Below, piece after piece: positions 44,753-54,470 of a stretch of DNA of 64,000 nt. The DNA is from Cohnella baijiui (GTDB taxonomy: Bacteria > Bacillota > Bacilli > Paenibacillales > Paenibacillaceae). The notes below the pieces were generated by a model, which did no database searches, was not told the DNA's origin, and worked only from the letters and a program-made list of their open reading frames with translations. The translations under genes were made by a program, and so were the position numbers. The stretch's first letter is position 1. Each line of letters starts with the position of its first letter. The stretch covers positions 310,001 to 374,000 of the forward strand of contig NZ_JAJFOW010000002.1 in assembly GCF_020731285.1 (NCBI RefSeq), written 5' to 3'.

Positions 44753-46344
44753 CCCTCGACGCTCCTTTGCGGCAAGGACGCGTGCTTATAAGCTTCCGGC
44801 GACATGCCATATTGCTTCTTGAACACCCTGCAAAAATATTTCGTATCCTGATAGCCGCACTCTGTGGCGATTTCGTATATTTTCAGCCTGTTCGCCGCCA
44901 GCAATTCCTTTGCCTTCCGCATTCTGGCCTCCGTTACATGATCGGAGAACGTCCTTCCCGTCCGGCTTTTGATCAAGGTGCTGAAGTAGGAAGCATTAAA
45001 GAAAAAGTGCTCGGCTGCCCGTTCAAGCGTCAGCTCTTCCTTGGCATTTTCCCGAATCCATCGCAAACACTCGGTAACGACCATTTCGCTTTTATCCGAT
45101 TGAGACTCCCTTATCGAATCGTGTACCTCCCGGAGCCGAGTCTCCAGAATCGCCATAAGTTCCTTATAGGTTCGGCAACCCGGAACCTCCTTCAAAGCCG
45201 AATCCGTGAGAACGTTTCCAATCCGCCGTTCGACATAATTGCGCATTCTGCTTTTAATCTTCATAAGGGTAAGCGCGGCGCATTCTTTGATCTGATCCGG
45301 AGCCGCATGTCCGTTAGCGGCAAGCTGATTAAACGCACCCCGGCACATCTCGATAGCCGATTCCGCAGCCCTTCCTTGCAGGGCTTCGAACAGCTTTTCC
45401 CCATCAAGGAGGAAGGGGGCCCGGACAGGAAGAAGTTCGTCATGAAACAAAATGCCGTTCCAACAATCATGGAAGTTATATTGATGGGCCGTTTGCGCCG
45501 CCCGGTAAGCTTGAGGCGCTTCCGTCCATAAACATCGGCAATCCGGACCGACTCCATGGGAGAGCTGTCCGTACTTTGCCCACGCTGCCCCTAAGGCGGA
45601 AACCGTTTGACGAATTTCAGGCTTTCTTTCGCGTGCAATCTGAGGCGTTCGGACGATCGTAACCGCCTGGTAGACTTCCTCATGAAGAACGTTTAAGGGA
45701 AACGTATTCGCTTCGCCGAATTCCGACCACACCAGCTCCAAACGCTGCAGCCATGCCGTTTTATCCCATTGCGCTCGAGATCCCGGTTCGATTCGGAATT
45801 CCGAGAAAATAACCGTGCCGCTTCCATGGACCCACTCTAGCGCTTCAAGTTCATTACGTTCCGTAACCGTCAAGCTTCCATTCAGCCAGGACATCAGAAG
45901 GCGGCTGCGATAGGCAGGAGAAGTGAGGTTCAGCCGATGCCTTAACGCTTCCGATTCCGAATGCTGCCGGGATTCTTCGATAAGCTGCTGTTCAATGCGG
46001 CTTAATACGTTCTCTACCTTCTCGGCTTCCACCGGCTTCAAGAGGTAATCGTAAGCCCCATGTCGAATCGCAGTCTGGGCATATTCAAACAGATTGTAAG
46101 CCGAAATCATGACAACCTTGGTCCGAAGGCGTTCGACTTCAAGTATTTTCAGAAACGAAAGACCGTCCAAGTTCGGCATCCGAATGTCGGTTAGTACGGT
46201 ATCGGGCTTCTCGGCTCTGACGAGTTCCAAGGCGCTGGCCCCGTCATTCGCGACAAGTACTTGATCTTCAGGCCGCAGGGCATGAATCATGCTCGCCATT
46301 CCTCTGCGGTGTCTTGGCTCATCGTCCACGATTAATATTTTCAT
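44749..46344 (-). CDS. YesN-type AraC response regulator of the arabinan locus
   Basis: A 531-residue regulator with a receiver domain (MKILIVDDEPRHRRGMASM; D in DTVLTDIRMPNLDG; K in DYLLKPVEAEK) and a C-terminal AraC domain (LERAAEHFFFNASYFSTLIK; ATECGYQDTKYFCRVFKKQY). First gene of the leftward operon. Its likely target is the binding-protein promoter at 42918. The middle 250 residues resemble the poorly conserved linker of other YesN proteins. Confidence 0.92.
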   Translation of the reverse strand: MKILIVDDEPRHRRGMASMIHALRPEDQVLVANDGASALELVRAEKPDTVLTDIRMPNLDGLSFLKILEVERLRTKVVMISAYNLFEYAQTAIRHGAYDYLLKPVEAEKVENVLSRIEQQLIEESRQHSESEALRHRLNLTSPAYRSRLLMSWLNGSLTVTERNELEALEWVHGSGTVIFSEFRIEPGSRAQWDKTAWLQRLELVWSEFGEANTFPLNVLHEEVYQAVTIVRTPQIARERKPEIRQTVSALGAAWAKYGQLSHGVGPDCRCLWTEAPQAYRAAQTAHQYNFHDCWNGILFHDELLPVRAPFLLDGEKLFEALQGRAAESAIEMCRGAFNQLAANGHAAPDQIKECAALTLMKIKSRMRNYVERRIGNVLTDSALKEVPGCRTYKELMAILETRLREVHDSIRESQSDKSEMVVTECLRWIRENAKEELTLERAAEHFFFNASYFSTLIKSRTGRTFSDHVTEARMRKAKELLAANRLKIYEIATECGYQDTKYFCRVFKKQYGMSPEAYKHASLPQRSVEG

Positions 46345-46574
46345 CCCGCTCAGCCCTTTCGCCCGTGCTCTCGTAAGATGAATAGAAAAAAGCCCCTTCT
46401 TATGGACAGGCGCTTTGAATTCCCATTTCGTTTACAAGCCAGTATGATAGAAGAACGCATACACTTCTATTATAGACGGGTCATCGGGATATAAAAATGC
46501 CGATTATGATTAGAAAGGTGGACTAATATATGGTTTTCCCACCCTTCGATAAAAAGTCGAGCCTTTTGTTCAAA

Positions 46575-46612
46575 AACAAGGCTGCTTCGATTTGACTCAA
46601 AGCAGCCTTGTT
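46575..46612 (-). terminator. Terminator of the giant SLH gene
   Basis: On the minus strand ACAAGGCTGCTT pairs with AAGCAGCCTTGT around a 12-base loop and is followed by TTTTTG. It lies ten bases past the stop at 46623. The rest of the gap 46345-46622 shows no gene. Confidence 0.8.
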
Positions 46613-46622
46613 CAAATTCTCT

Positions 46623-49600
46623 TTACTTGTCTTTGTACGCAAGCACTCTCAGCAGCACCGTAACAGCCTCTGCTCTTGTCGTTTTATCGCCCGGAGCAAA
46701 TTGGTTCGCGCCTTTGCCTTCGATCATGCCCAGCTTTTTCATCTCCGCCACTGCGCCTCTCGCCCAACCAGGAATGTCCTCGTCATCCGCGAAGCCCGTT
46801 GCGGTAGTCGTTTCGCTTGACTGCCCCAAGGCTCTAGCGATTGTCGCCGCCATCTCGGGGCGGGTGATTACGGCATCCGGACGGAAAGAGCCGTCTTCGT
46901 AGCCCTTAATAATGCCTGCTTGCACCGCTTGCGCTACTGCATTGTGCGCCCATACGCCGATCTTCTCCTTATCGGTGAACGTCAGCGCCGCTCCATTGCC
47001 TTGCGGCTTGAGGACATTCATCAGTATGACCGCAAACTCTGCGCGCGTAACGGTACGGTCCGGCTTGAACGTGCCTTCCGGATAACCCTTGATGATTCCG
47101 GCGCTTACCGCTTGCTTGATATTCGCCTCCGCCCAGTGTCCGGAAATATCGCTGAATTGGATCAACTGATTCGTGTCATCCGTTCCTTGGCCTATGCCGA
47201 ATACCGCATACTTCGTAAGGTGGTTAACCTTTACGGTGATCGTATTCCCGTTTACCACTCCGCCGACTTCCACCCAGATTCGCTTCCATTCGTCATAGTA
47301 GAATACGGATGGCTTTTGGCCTTTCTTTAACTTTGTCGGATCGAAGGTAAAGGTCAGTGTGATCTCCTTGCTGAAGTTCTCCGGGAAGTTCTTCAGAATT
47401 TCGAATACTGGGCTGACCAAAGTGTCTTTGCTTGAGAGCAGGTTTTGCGCGTCTGCCACAATGTCGATCGTTAGTTGCAGGTCTACACCGAAAGCATCGG
47501 CAGGAATAACAATCTTGGCCACATCGCCCAAGCTAAGTTCGCCCTTTTTGCCTACAGGAAGTATGATTTTTCCGTTTGTCGAAATAACTGTATCTATCTG
47601 GGACGTTGGCGATGAACCGTTTCCTGAAGATCCATCCGTACTTCTAAGCACCCACTTCGCATAAAGCGTCACATTCGCCTCTCCTATGGTGAATGATGCG
47701 CCGGGAGCATAGCTCATCCCGCTTCCGTCCGCGGCTGAATTCCAGCCTGCAAACGTGTAGCCCGTCTTCGCCAGATTTCCCGTGTTACCGTACACCGACA
47801 CGATATCTCCCGGCGTATAGGTGCCGCTGTCGACCGGCGCACTGCCCGACGTAGCGCCGTTGTCGGTATAAATCACTGAAAGGTTGAGTTTAGGCGTTGC
47901 GCTAACTTCGTTAGAGTAGCCGCTGCTTCCTCCCGCATTGCTCGCCTTCACGGCAAAATAATAAGTTGTGCCGTTCGTCAACCCCGTTGCCGTATAGCCG
48001 TAGGTCGAGCTTGTCACCGTGGCGACAGGCGTCGAGCCGTACGAACCGGAAGCGGTCCCCATGTAAACACTATAGGTTACTGATTCCGTTCCTTGTACAG
48101 GGTTCCAGGTTAACGCGACATGGCCGTTCCCGGCCTTTGCCGTCAGGCCCGTCGGAGCGTTCGGCACTTGTACCTTCGTATAGATTTTTAGCCAATAATC
48201 TCCGACGTGGGATTCGTCGACCCAACTGCTGCCATCGTATTTGCCGGATGAAAGATCCTGCCCATCCTGCCGGACCTGCGGATTTTGGGCGTCGGGCTTC
48301 CACCAGTCCGGGTTGCTCGTGTCTGCGGACGCAATCCAGTGATAGTCGCTTCCGTCCTCGGCGATCGTCGCTTGACCGAGCACAATGGCATATTTTTGAC
48401 CGGCGACCAGGCCTGCATAATTGAGATCCGCGTGAACGATCGTGGCGTTACTGCCGACTTGGTCCTTGGCAATCGTCGTATAGGCCAAAGCCGCTCCGGT
48501 CGGCAATCCGCTCTCATTTACTTCGTAGAGCTCGACCGTCGCATGGTCCAGCGCATTTTTATTCATAATCTTGACGTCAATGCCAGAGAGATTCGTATAG
48601 CCGGCGCGAGCGATAAAGGTCTGATAGCGCTTGACCTGGCTTCCCGATATAGTCCCAAAGTCGAGATCCGCGTTACCGGCATGGGACAGATCGATGGCAG
48701 ACAGTTCCGGATTAACGAAAGGCTCGAGTCCGTCGATGGCGGACTGAAGCGCTTCGAGCGCCGCATTGACATCCGCCTGGGAGGCGCTTGCGTTATGATT
48801 GACGAGAATTGCCGCATCAAGCGCTGTCTGTAATGCCGTCCATGAGACCGCCGAGTATTCCGACTCGCGCAAGCTTTGCGCTGCGGCGATCTTGTTCGCC
48901 AAATCTCCCTTGTTCACCGAAGCTGACGTATAAATTTTCAGCCAATACGTTCCAACGTGGGACTCGTCTACCCAACGGTTGCCGTCGTATTTTCCGGAAG
49001 GCACATTTTGTCCATCCTGCTTGACCTTCGGATTTTGGGCGTTGGTTTGCCACCAGTTCGGATCGGTCATGCTCGCGGATGAATACCAGCGATAGTCGTT
49101 GCCATCCGAACTAAGCGTCTTTTGCCCAAGAACAATCGCATATTTCTTCCCGGCATTCAGTCCCTGATAGTTCAAATCAGCATGGACAATTACGCCGTTT
49201 ACGATATCGGATTTTTGAATCTCCCCATAGGCCAGCGCATTGCCGGTCGGAAAGCCGTTCCCGTCCACGGCATACAATTCGACTGTCGCATTATCCCGCG
49301 CATTCGCGTTCATTAGCTTCAGGTCAATCCCAGACAAATTCGGATAACCGGTACGTGCGATGAACGTCTGATAACGCTTAATCTGGCTTCCCGTTGAAGT
49401 CCCGAAGTCGAGATTCGCATTTCCGTCGCTTGAAAAGTTAATGATAGACAAGTCCGTCCTTATGGTATAAACCCTGCTCGTTGCCTGATCCTCTGCAGTC
49501 ACGATGATTTGGTAGCCGTTCTGAATATCCGTCGCCGGCGTTACGCGGTCAGCCTTAACGACTTTGACGGAAGCGCCAGGCGAGGCTTGGAGCGCTGCGA

Positions 49601-52598
49601 GAAAATCATTCAATGCATCATCGTTAACGCCGTCTATCGTCATGGTTTGATCGTTAACCTTGTAACGAATCGATGTAACCGCCGCTTCCACGGAAGGCTC
49701 GTTCGTCGCTTTGGCGTATACTTTTAGCCACCCTTTACCAACGCTGGATTCGTCTACCCAGGCGCTTCCATTCCATTTGCCGAGTTGTTGAGTTGGAGAC
49801 GCTGACGCTATTGCAGCAGCCCATGCATATCGGGAAGACGAGGGCGATACTTGGCTTAGCACGATCGCATATTTCCCATTATTTATTAAGCCTGAGTAGG
49901 CAAGCGGGATGTTGACTACCGAATAATCGTTGCCAATCGCGCTCGCCGATACGGTGCCGCTAGCGAGCGGCGCTCCTGTCGGCACATTGCCTTGGGTTGC
50001 GTATAGCTCTGCCTTCAGATCGCTTTGACCGGCTCCTCCCGTCTTCTTCACTTTGACATAGATACTGTGCAGAATACGATTCGCATTGGCGGTGAAAGTC
50101 TGATAGCGCTTGACTTCGTCGCTCACATTGCCGAACCCGAGACTGGTTAGGCCGGTATGCGACAGATCGATTACTTCCGGATTGGCATCCTGAGCCGCGC
50201 TCGCGAGCATCTCCGCCACGCGTCCCGACGCGAAGTTGACTTCGCCGGCCTTCAACAATCCTGTATCCGAGTCACTGTAGCTCACGCTTGCGGTTCCGCT
50301 CGCTACCGTTACGCTGCCAGTTTGCGCATTCCAGACGATATGCGCCAGCTTGTCCACCGTTGCGACACGCTTGCCATCCATGTAAATCGAGAGGCCTTCC
50401 GGCACCCCCGGGTAGGATGCCGTTCTGCCCGGTTTGACCCAGACGACGGAAAGGTCGCGGTTATGATATCGAATGTTGTTCACCGCGAAGTGATCCCATC
50501 CGATATCCATCGGATTTAGCTCGATTGAATTGTCCGTTCGGGGCACCAGTCCGAACACATCCTCGATCAGTCGGGTATTGTAGGTAGAATGGAAATTGTG
50601 GTGAATCCATGAACGCCACATGTCGGTGCCATTCCAATCGCTGAAATACTCATTGGTATCGGGATAGTTCGAATTGCCGTTTACATACATCGTCCATGTA
50701 TACCAATACAACGAATTTTTGTACATATCGGTCGTAATATAGTCGGTTGGATATTGTTTGATGGCATTCGCGAAGATACTAAGCGTCACCGCCGATATGG
50801 CAGGCGCAAAGTTCCGCGACGGGTTTTTTCCTTGGGCTTTCGCCGCATTATAATCCTGCAGATTGCTCACATAGGCCGGGAACGGAGTAACGAACTGATC
50901 GTTATCGCTCCATGGCTTTAACGCTTCTCTATAGTCAGGATTGTCGACGGGGACCATGCCTTGCTGGAAAACATAGTAATTGTTAATATCCCTCCAGGGA
51001 TTAAGCCGGCCGTCGAGTGTCTTGTTCAGAAATTGCTTGCTGGAGGGATCCCACAAATGGTTTAGCAGCGCATCGCGAAATCCGTCCGCCATCGTCTGCA
51101 CAGCAGCAGCCTTGTCATGAATCCCTCCGTAGGCATACATCTGGGCTACCGCTTGCGCGTTGGCCCACTCCGCCGAAGTCGCATCCACCTTATCCTGGTG
51201 GGCAGAGAAGAAATTGGCGACAGTATCTCCGTCCCAGGCGTCGTATTGATCTTCCAACAAGTTGTTGCCGTTGGAATCGCGCCGCTCCTTATTCGTTCTT
51301 ACGTCGTTCTCGCCATATTGGGCCACCAGGTTCAAGAAGCTGGTCTGTCCTCCGAACACCTTGTAGCTTTCCCATCCGGCCTTGGAGATATATTGGAAGC
51401 TATGATCCATTTTCCATTGCGGATTTCCGGGATTGTCGGTGAAGTTGGCTCCTTTCGCGGTCCGCCCGGCCAGCAGCCAGGTCCCGTAATTGTAGAGCGG
51501 ATCGCGCAAGTACCGACCTTCTTCGAGCTGCCAAGGGAGGGATACGGGAATCGAGTTGTTATATCCGAGCACCCCTTCCATATATACCGGGTACTTGTAA
51601 TTGGCCGAGCTGGCGTCCAATGTATTGAACCGGACAATCCACCATCGGTAGTAAGCCATCTTCTTCACATAAGGATCCGGTACATCGATATAAGGTACAT
51701 TGTCGCCCCACCATGCGTTATAGGTCTGGACATGCTTCTTGAAAGCCGTGTTGTTGGCATACGACTTGAATGCATCGTATTCAGCAGCGGATTCGGGAAT
51801 TTCCGGCGTGATGAATCCCATGATGACCTTCATGCTTTGCGTCTGACCTGCAGCCAGTGCGAGCGTACGGGTCAGCTTGCCGTTGCCGGATGTCATCTCG
51901 TCGCCAGACAGCTTAGGGTAAATGGTCGTATTGTTGAACGGGGCATTGTATTGGCCGCTCAATTCGTTCCCGTTGGCGGTCTTGGCAAGCTGCGAGCTTG
52001 CCGTCACGTCGAAAGTCTTGGCGGAGCCGGACGTATTCTGTATATCCAATAGCGTAATGGCGCTGTTATGATCCGTGATAAACTTTCTAACCGTTACCTT
52101 CAAGCCGTTTCCGTTGTATTCGCTTGTCCAGTAGCTTGGGTAATCGACCCGCTTCGATACATTCTCTACGAAGCCGCCGGTCGAAAAAGCGATGCTATAG
52201 GCCTCGGGCCCCGCCTTATTATCTCCCTTGCCGTTCTCGGTAGGGGCAATATAAGCAGAGGCGCCTCCGAAACCGATAATCGAAGGATCATGGTAAGCCA
52301 TATAGAACGCTTTGCCTCGCGACATCATCCCCCCGTTCGTTCCATAGGAAGGATCGTCCCCCGGTCTGGCTAACATTCGATCCATAAAGAACGAAGTGCC
52401 GTCTCCAGCGCTCAAATCCGCATCGTAGATTGCCCGCATCATATTTCCTGTTGTATAACGAACCGGCTCCGTAACGGCGCCTGGACCGGTGAACGTCGGC
52501 AAAGTCGCTGCCGAAGAAGCCGTGGCCGGCGGCACAACGAGAGCGGATACGGCCACTGTACCGGCAATAACGGCCGATAACATCTTTTTTATTGACAT
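46623..52598 (-). CDS. Giant S-layer-anchored multidomain glycoside hydrolase
   Basis: A 1,991-residue secreted protein. Signal peptide at 1-29 (IKKMLSAVIAGTVAVSALVV, A-x-A cleavage). Residues 30 to about 810 form an enzyme of the MGH1-like (alpha/alpha)6 type with N-terminal beta-sandwich; a GH63- or GH142-related family is possible. Then come a jelly-roll-like repeat, a cadherin-like segment, a second copy of the repeat, a FIVAR helical domain, a third copy, a fibronectin type III domain, an InlB-type B repeat (KTGYTFAGWNSAADGSG), a beta domain and three SLH domains at the C-terminus with TRAEF, TRPEM and TRAEA. It is displayed on the cell wall. The gene ends the operon of the importer at 52674-55841, so its products are probably taken up by it. 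ATG 52598 follows GGGAGG; a TTG one codon earlier is possible. Confidence 0.85.
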   Translation of the reverse strand: MSIKKMLSAVIAGTVAVSALVVPPATASSAATLPTFTGPGAVTEPVRYTTGNMMRAIYDADLSAGDGTSFFMDRMLARPGDDPSYGTNGGMMSRGKAFYMAYHDPSIIGFGGASAYIAPTENGKGDNKAGPEAYSIAFSTGGFVENVSKRVDYPSYWTSEYNGNGLKVTVRKFITDHNSAITLLDIQNTSGSAKTFDVTASSQLAKTANGNELSGQYNAPFNNTTIYPKLSGDEMTSGNGKLTRTLALAAGQTQSMKVIMGFITPEIPESAAEYDAFKSYANNTAFKKHVQTYNAWWGDNVPYIDVPDPYVKKMAYYRWWIVRFNTLDASSANYKYPVYMEGVLGYNNSIPVSLPWQLEEGRYLRDPLYNYGTWLLAGRTAKGANFTDNPGNPQWKMDHSFQYISKAGWESYKVFGGQTSFLNLVAQYGENDVRTNKERRDSNGNNLLEDQYDAWDGDTVANFFSAHQDKVDATSAEWANAQAVAQMYAYGGIHDKAAAVQTMADGFRDALLNHLWDPSSKQFLNKTLDGRLNPWRDINNYYVFQQGMVPVDNPDYREALKPWSDNDQFVTPFPAYVSNLQDYNAAKAQGKNPSRNFAPAISAVTLSIFANAIKQYPTDYITTDMYKNSLYWYTWTMYVNGNSNYPDTNEYFSDWNGTDMWRSWIHHNFHSTYNTRLIEDVFGLVPRTDNSIELNPMDIGWDHFAVNNIRYHNRDLSVVWVKPGRTASYPGVPEGLSIYMDGKRVATVDKLAHIVWNAQTGSVTVASGTASVSYSDSDTGLLKAGEVNFASGRVAEMLASAAQDANPEVIDLSHTGLTSLGFGNVSDEVKRYQTFTANANRILHSIYVKVKKTGGAGQSDLKAELYATQGNVPTGAPLASGTVSASAIGNDYSVVNIPLAYSGLINNGKYAIVLSQVSPSSSRYAWAAAIASASPTQQLGKWNGSAWVDESSVGKGWLKVYAKATNEPSVEAAVTSIRYKVNDQTMTIDGVNDDALNDFLAALQASPGASVKVVKADRVTPATDIQNGYQIIVTAEDQATSRVYTIRTDLSIINFSSDGNANLDFGTSTGSQIKRYQTFIARTGYPNLSGIDLKLMNANARDNATVELYAVDGNGFPTGNALAYGEIQKSDIVNGVIVHADLNYQGLNAGKKYAIVLGQKTLSSDGNDYRWYSSASMTDPNWWQTNAQNPKVKQDGQNVPSGKYDGNRWVDESHVGTYWLKIYTSASVNKGDLANKIAAAQSLRESEYSAVSWTALQTALDAAILVNHNASASQADVNAALEALQSAIDGLEPFVNPELSAIDLSHAGNADLDFGTISGSQVKRYQTFIARAGYTNLSGIDVKIMNKNALDHATVELYEVNESGLPTGAALAYTTIAKDQVGSNATIVHADLNYAGLVAGQKYAIVLGQATIAEDGSDYHWIASADTSNPDWWKPDAQNPQVRQDGQDLSSGKYDGSSWVDESHVGDYWLKIYTKVQVPNAPTGLTAKAGNGHVALTWNPVQGTESVTYSVYMGTASGSYGSTPVATVTSSTYGYTATGLTNGTTYYFAVKASNAGGSSGYSNEVSATPKLNLSVIYTDNGATSGSAPVDSGTYTPGDIVSVYGNTGNLAKTGYTFAGWNSAADGSGMSYAPGASFTIGEANVTLYAKWVLRSTDGSSGNGSSPTSQIDTVISTNGKIILPVGKKGELSLGDVAKIVIPADAFGVDLQLTIDIVADAQNLLSSKDTLVSPVFEILKNFPENFSKEITLTFTFDPTKLKKGQKPSVFYYDEWKRIWVEVGGVVNGNTITVKVNHLTKYAVFGIGQGTDDTNQLIQFSDISGHWAEANIKQAVSAGIIKGYPEGTFKPDRTVTRAEFAVILMNVLKPQGNGAALTFTDKEKIGVWAHNAVAQAVQAGIIKGYEDGSFRPDAVITRPEMAATIARALGQSSETTTATGFADDEDIPGWARGAVAEMKKLGMIEGKGANQFAPGDKTTRAEAVTVLLRVLAYKDK
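48175..48690. repeat. Internal repeat, copy A, of the giant gene
   Basis: This stretch encodes the jelly-roll-like unit ending in KYDGSSWVDESHVGDYWLKI. It closely matches 48930-49445 in both DNA and protein, in the same orientation, and a shorter diverged third copy lies at about 49710-50170. The repeats are adjacent to FIVAR and cadherin-like modules and probably arose by internal duplication. Confidence 0.75.
48930..49445. repeat. Internal repeat, copy B, of the giant gene
   Basis: Second copy of the unit described at 48175-48690; it encodes KYDGNRWVDESHVGTYWLKI and the same HADLNYQGL...KYAIVLGQ pattern. The two copies are separated by the FIVAR-coding segment. Confidence 0.75.
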
Positions 52599-52673
52599 CA
52601 ATGCAGAACCTCCCGAAAAAAGTTTGAATATCCTTTTGTCATGCGATCGGCTCACAACTGCGCACACCCTTTG

Positions 52674-53495
52674 TCAACCTTTGACGGCTCCCGCCGCAAG
52701 TCCCGATACGACCTGCCTCTGCATCAAGACATACACAAGTATGCTCGGTGCAATAACGACCATCGTGGCAGCGAACATCACACCGTAGTCGCTGGCGAAT
52801 TGGCTCTTGAAATAATACAACGCCAGCGGCAGCGTTCGGCTGTGGTTGCTTGTCGTGAGGATAACGGCAAACTGAAATTCATTCCAGCAGAGCAGAAATT
52901 GCAGCACTGCTGCCGTACCGAATCCCGGTCTCGAAATGGGAAGAATAATCTTGAAAAAGGTGCGGATGAATCCTGCACCATCCAGATATGCCGATTCTTC
53001 CATCTCCTTCGGGATCGTAAGGAAGTAGCTTGACAAAATATACAGCGAGACTGGCAGACCGAAGCCTGCATAAACGATAATCAAACCGATCAGCCGGTCC
53101 TGCAGCCCGATCCCATTCACTGTCAGGTATAGTGGCTGAAGCATCGCTGCGCCGGGAATCAGTAGGGATAGCGACAAAACGACCATTAGCAGCTTCTTTC
53201 CGCGGAACTGAAACCTCGCCAAAACATAGGCGGACATGCCCAGAATAAGCAAATTGAGAGCAGTCCCGAAGATGCCGACGATGACGCTATTGATATAAAA
53301 TCGGGATATCGGTGCAATCTTGAAGGCCATGGCATAATTGGAGAAACGAAAATGGGAGGGCCATCCGAGAGAGTTGGTCAATATCTCTGCATTCGTCTTG
53401 AACGAGGCCATTAGCATCCACAAAAAAGGTCCAAGCGATATCAGAACAATGAGAAAAACGAACAAATATTTACAAACAGACCATGCAATTTTCAT
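52674..53495 (-). CDS. Carbohydrate ABC transporter permease, MalG/AraQ type
   Basis: A 273-residue membrane protein with six segments and EAA loop MEESAYLDGAGFIRTFFKII. The C-terminal RQVVSGLAAGAVKG is usual for the family. It is in the operon between the partner permease and the giant SLH enzyme. GGAGTG precedes the start. Confidence 0.92.
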   Translation of the reverse strand: MKIAWSVCKYLFVFLIVLISLGPFLWMLMASFKTNAEILTNSLGWPSHFRFSNYAMAFKIAPISRFYINSVIVGIFGTALNLLILGMSAYVLARFQFRGKKLLMVVLSLSLLIPGAAMLQPLYLTVNGIGLQDRLIGLIIVYAGFGLPVSLYILSSYFLTIPKEMEESAYLDGAGFIRTFFKIILPISRPGFGTAAVLQFLLCWNEFQFAVILTTSNHSRTLPLALYYFKSQFASDYGVMFAATMVVIAPSILVYVLMQRQVVSGLAAGAVKG

Positions 53496-53517
53496 GCTTT
53501 CACTCCAATCGCCCCGT

Positions 53518-54390
53518 TTACACTTCAGAGCTGCCTATTCTGAACAAATAACGGGCCAACAGCACAAAGACAATCCCGAAGCCGATAAGGAAGACGCCCA
53601 CTGAATTGGAATAGCCGAAGTTGTTTTCCATCATGGCGGTCTTGTAGATGTACATCGGCAAATTCAACGTTGTATTGCCCGGACCGCCACCGGTTGTCAT
53701 CATAATAATATCCATCTTCTGCAGCATGCTTGTGCCGGCCAGTATCACGCAAGTTCCGATGATATTGCGAAGCATGGGAATGACGATAAACAAGTTGATC
53801 TTTAGCTCGCTGGCCCCATCGATTCTGGCCGATTCGAACAGGCTGTCCGGGATCGCGGCAATCTCGGCCAAGATCAGAATTGTCACGACTGCAGCATAAG
53901 GCAGCCATGTCATCGTAACGGACAGGAAGGCCGTAGCGTAATCCATGAACCAGTTCTGCGCGTAATCGGAATGGCCGAATAGCCGGGCGATGCTATTAAC
54001 CGCTCCGAAGTTGGGATTGAGCATACACAGAAACAGCATGCCAACAGCCGCTCCCGAGATGATATTCGGAAACATAAAGACGGTCCTTGCAAACTTCCAG
54101 TAAAATTCTTTCATATTCAGAATGATCGCAAATACAACACCGATCAGGACGTGGACCGTCGACTGAAGTAGAACCCATACAGTCGTGTTCCAGAATCCTT
54201 CCTTAAAGCTCGCATCATCGGAGAACATTTGAATGTAATTGCGGAAACCTACGAACATTGGCTTTAAGCCCGTCGACCATTCGGTAAATGAAGTTCCGAA
54301 CAAAATCACGAGTGACACGGCATAAACCAGCATAAACAAAGCGATCGTCGGGACCAAAAACAACGTTATATATCCTTTGTAGTTGATCAT
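53518..54390 (-). CDS. Sugar ABC transporter permease, MalF/AraP type
   Basis: A 290-residue membrane protein with six segments and the loop FESARIDGASELKINLFIVI in the EAA position. It follows the binding protein by about 80 bases and precedes its partner by 22. GAGGA precedes the ATG. No ATPase is encoded. Confidence 0.92.
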   Translation of the reverse strand: MINYKGYITLFLVPTIALFMLVYAVSLVILFGTSFTEWSTGLKPMFVGFRNYIQMFSDDASFKEGFWNTTVWVLLQSTVHVLIGVVFAIILNMKEFYWKFARTVFMFPNIISGAAVGMLFLCMLNPNFGAVNSIARLFGHSDYAQNWFMDYATAFLSVTMTWLPYAAVVTILILAEIAAIPDSLFESARIDGASELKINLFIVIPMLRNIIGTCVILAGTSMLQKMDIIMMTTGGGPGNTTLNLPMYIYKTAMMENNFGYSNSVGVFLIGFGIVFVLLARYLFRIGSSEV

Positions 54391-54470
54391 TCGTCAAAAT
54401 CCTCTCAGACAACCGGACGCTGCCGACTGAATCGGGAGCGTCCGGTCAAGATTCTCGCATCCTTCTCCGG

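Noticed and set aside
48175..50170. Repeated segments considered as CRISPR or insertion sequences
   Set aside because: They are in frame, encode repeated protein modules of the giant enzyme and have no spacers or terminal inverted repeats. No CRISPR array was seen in the window.
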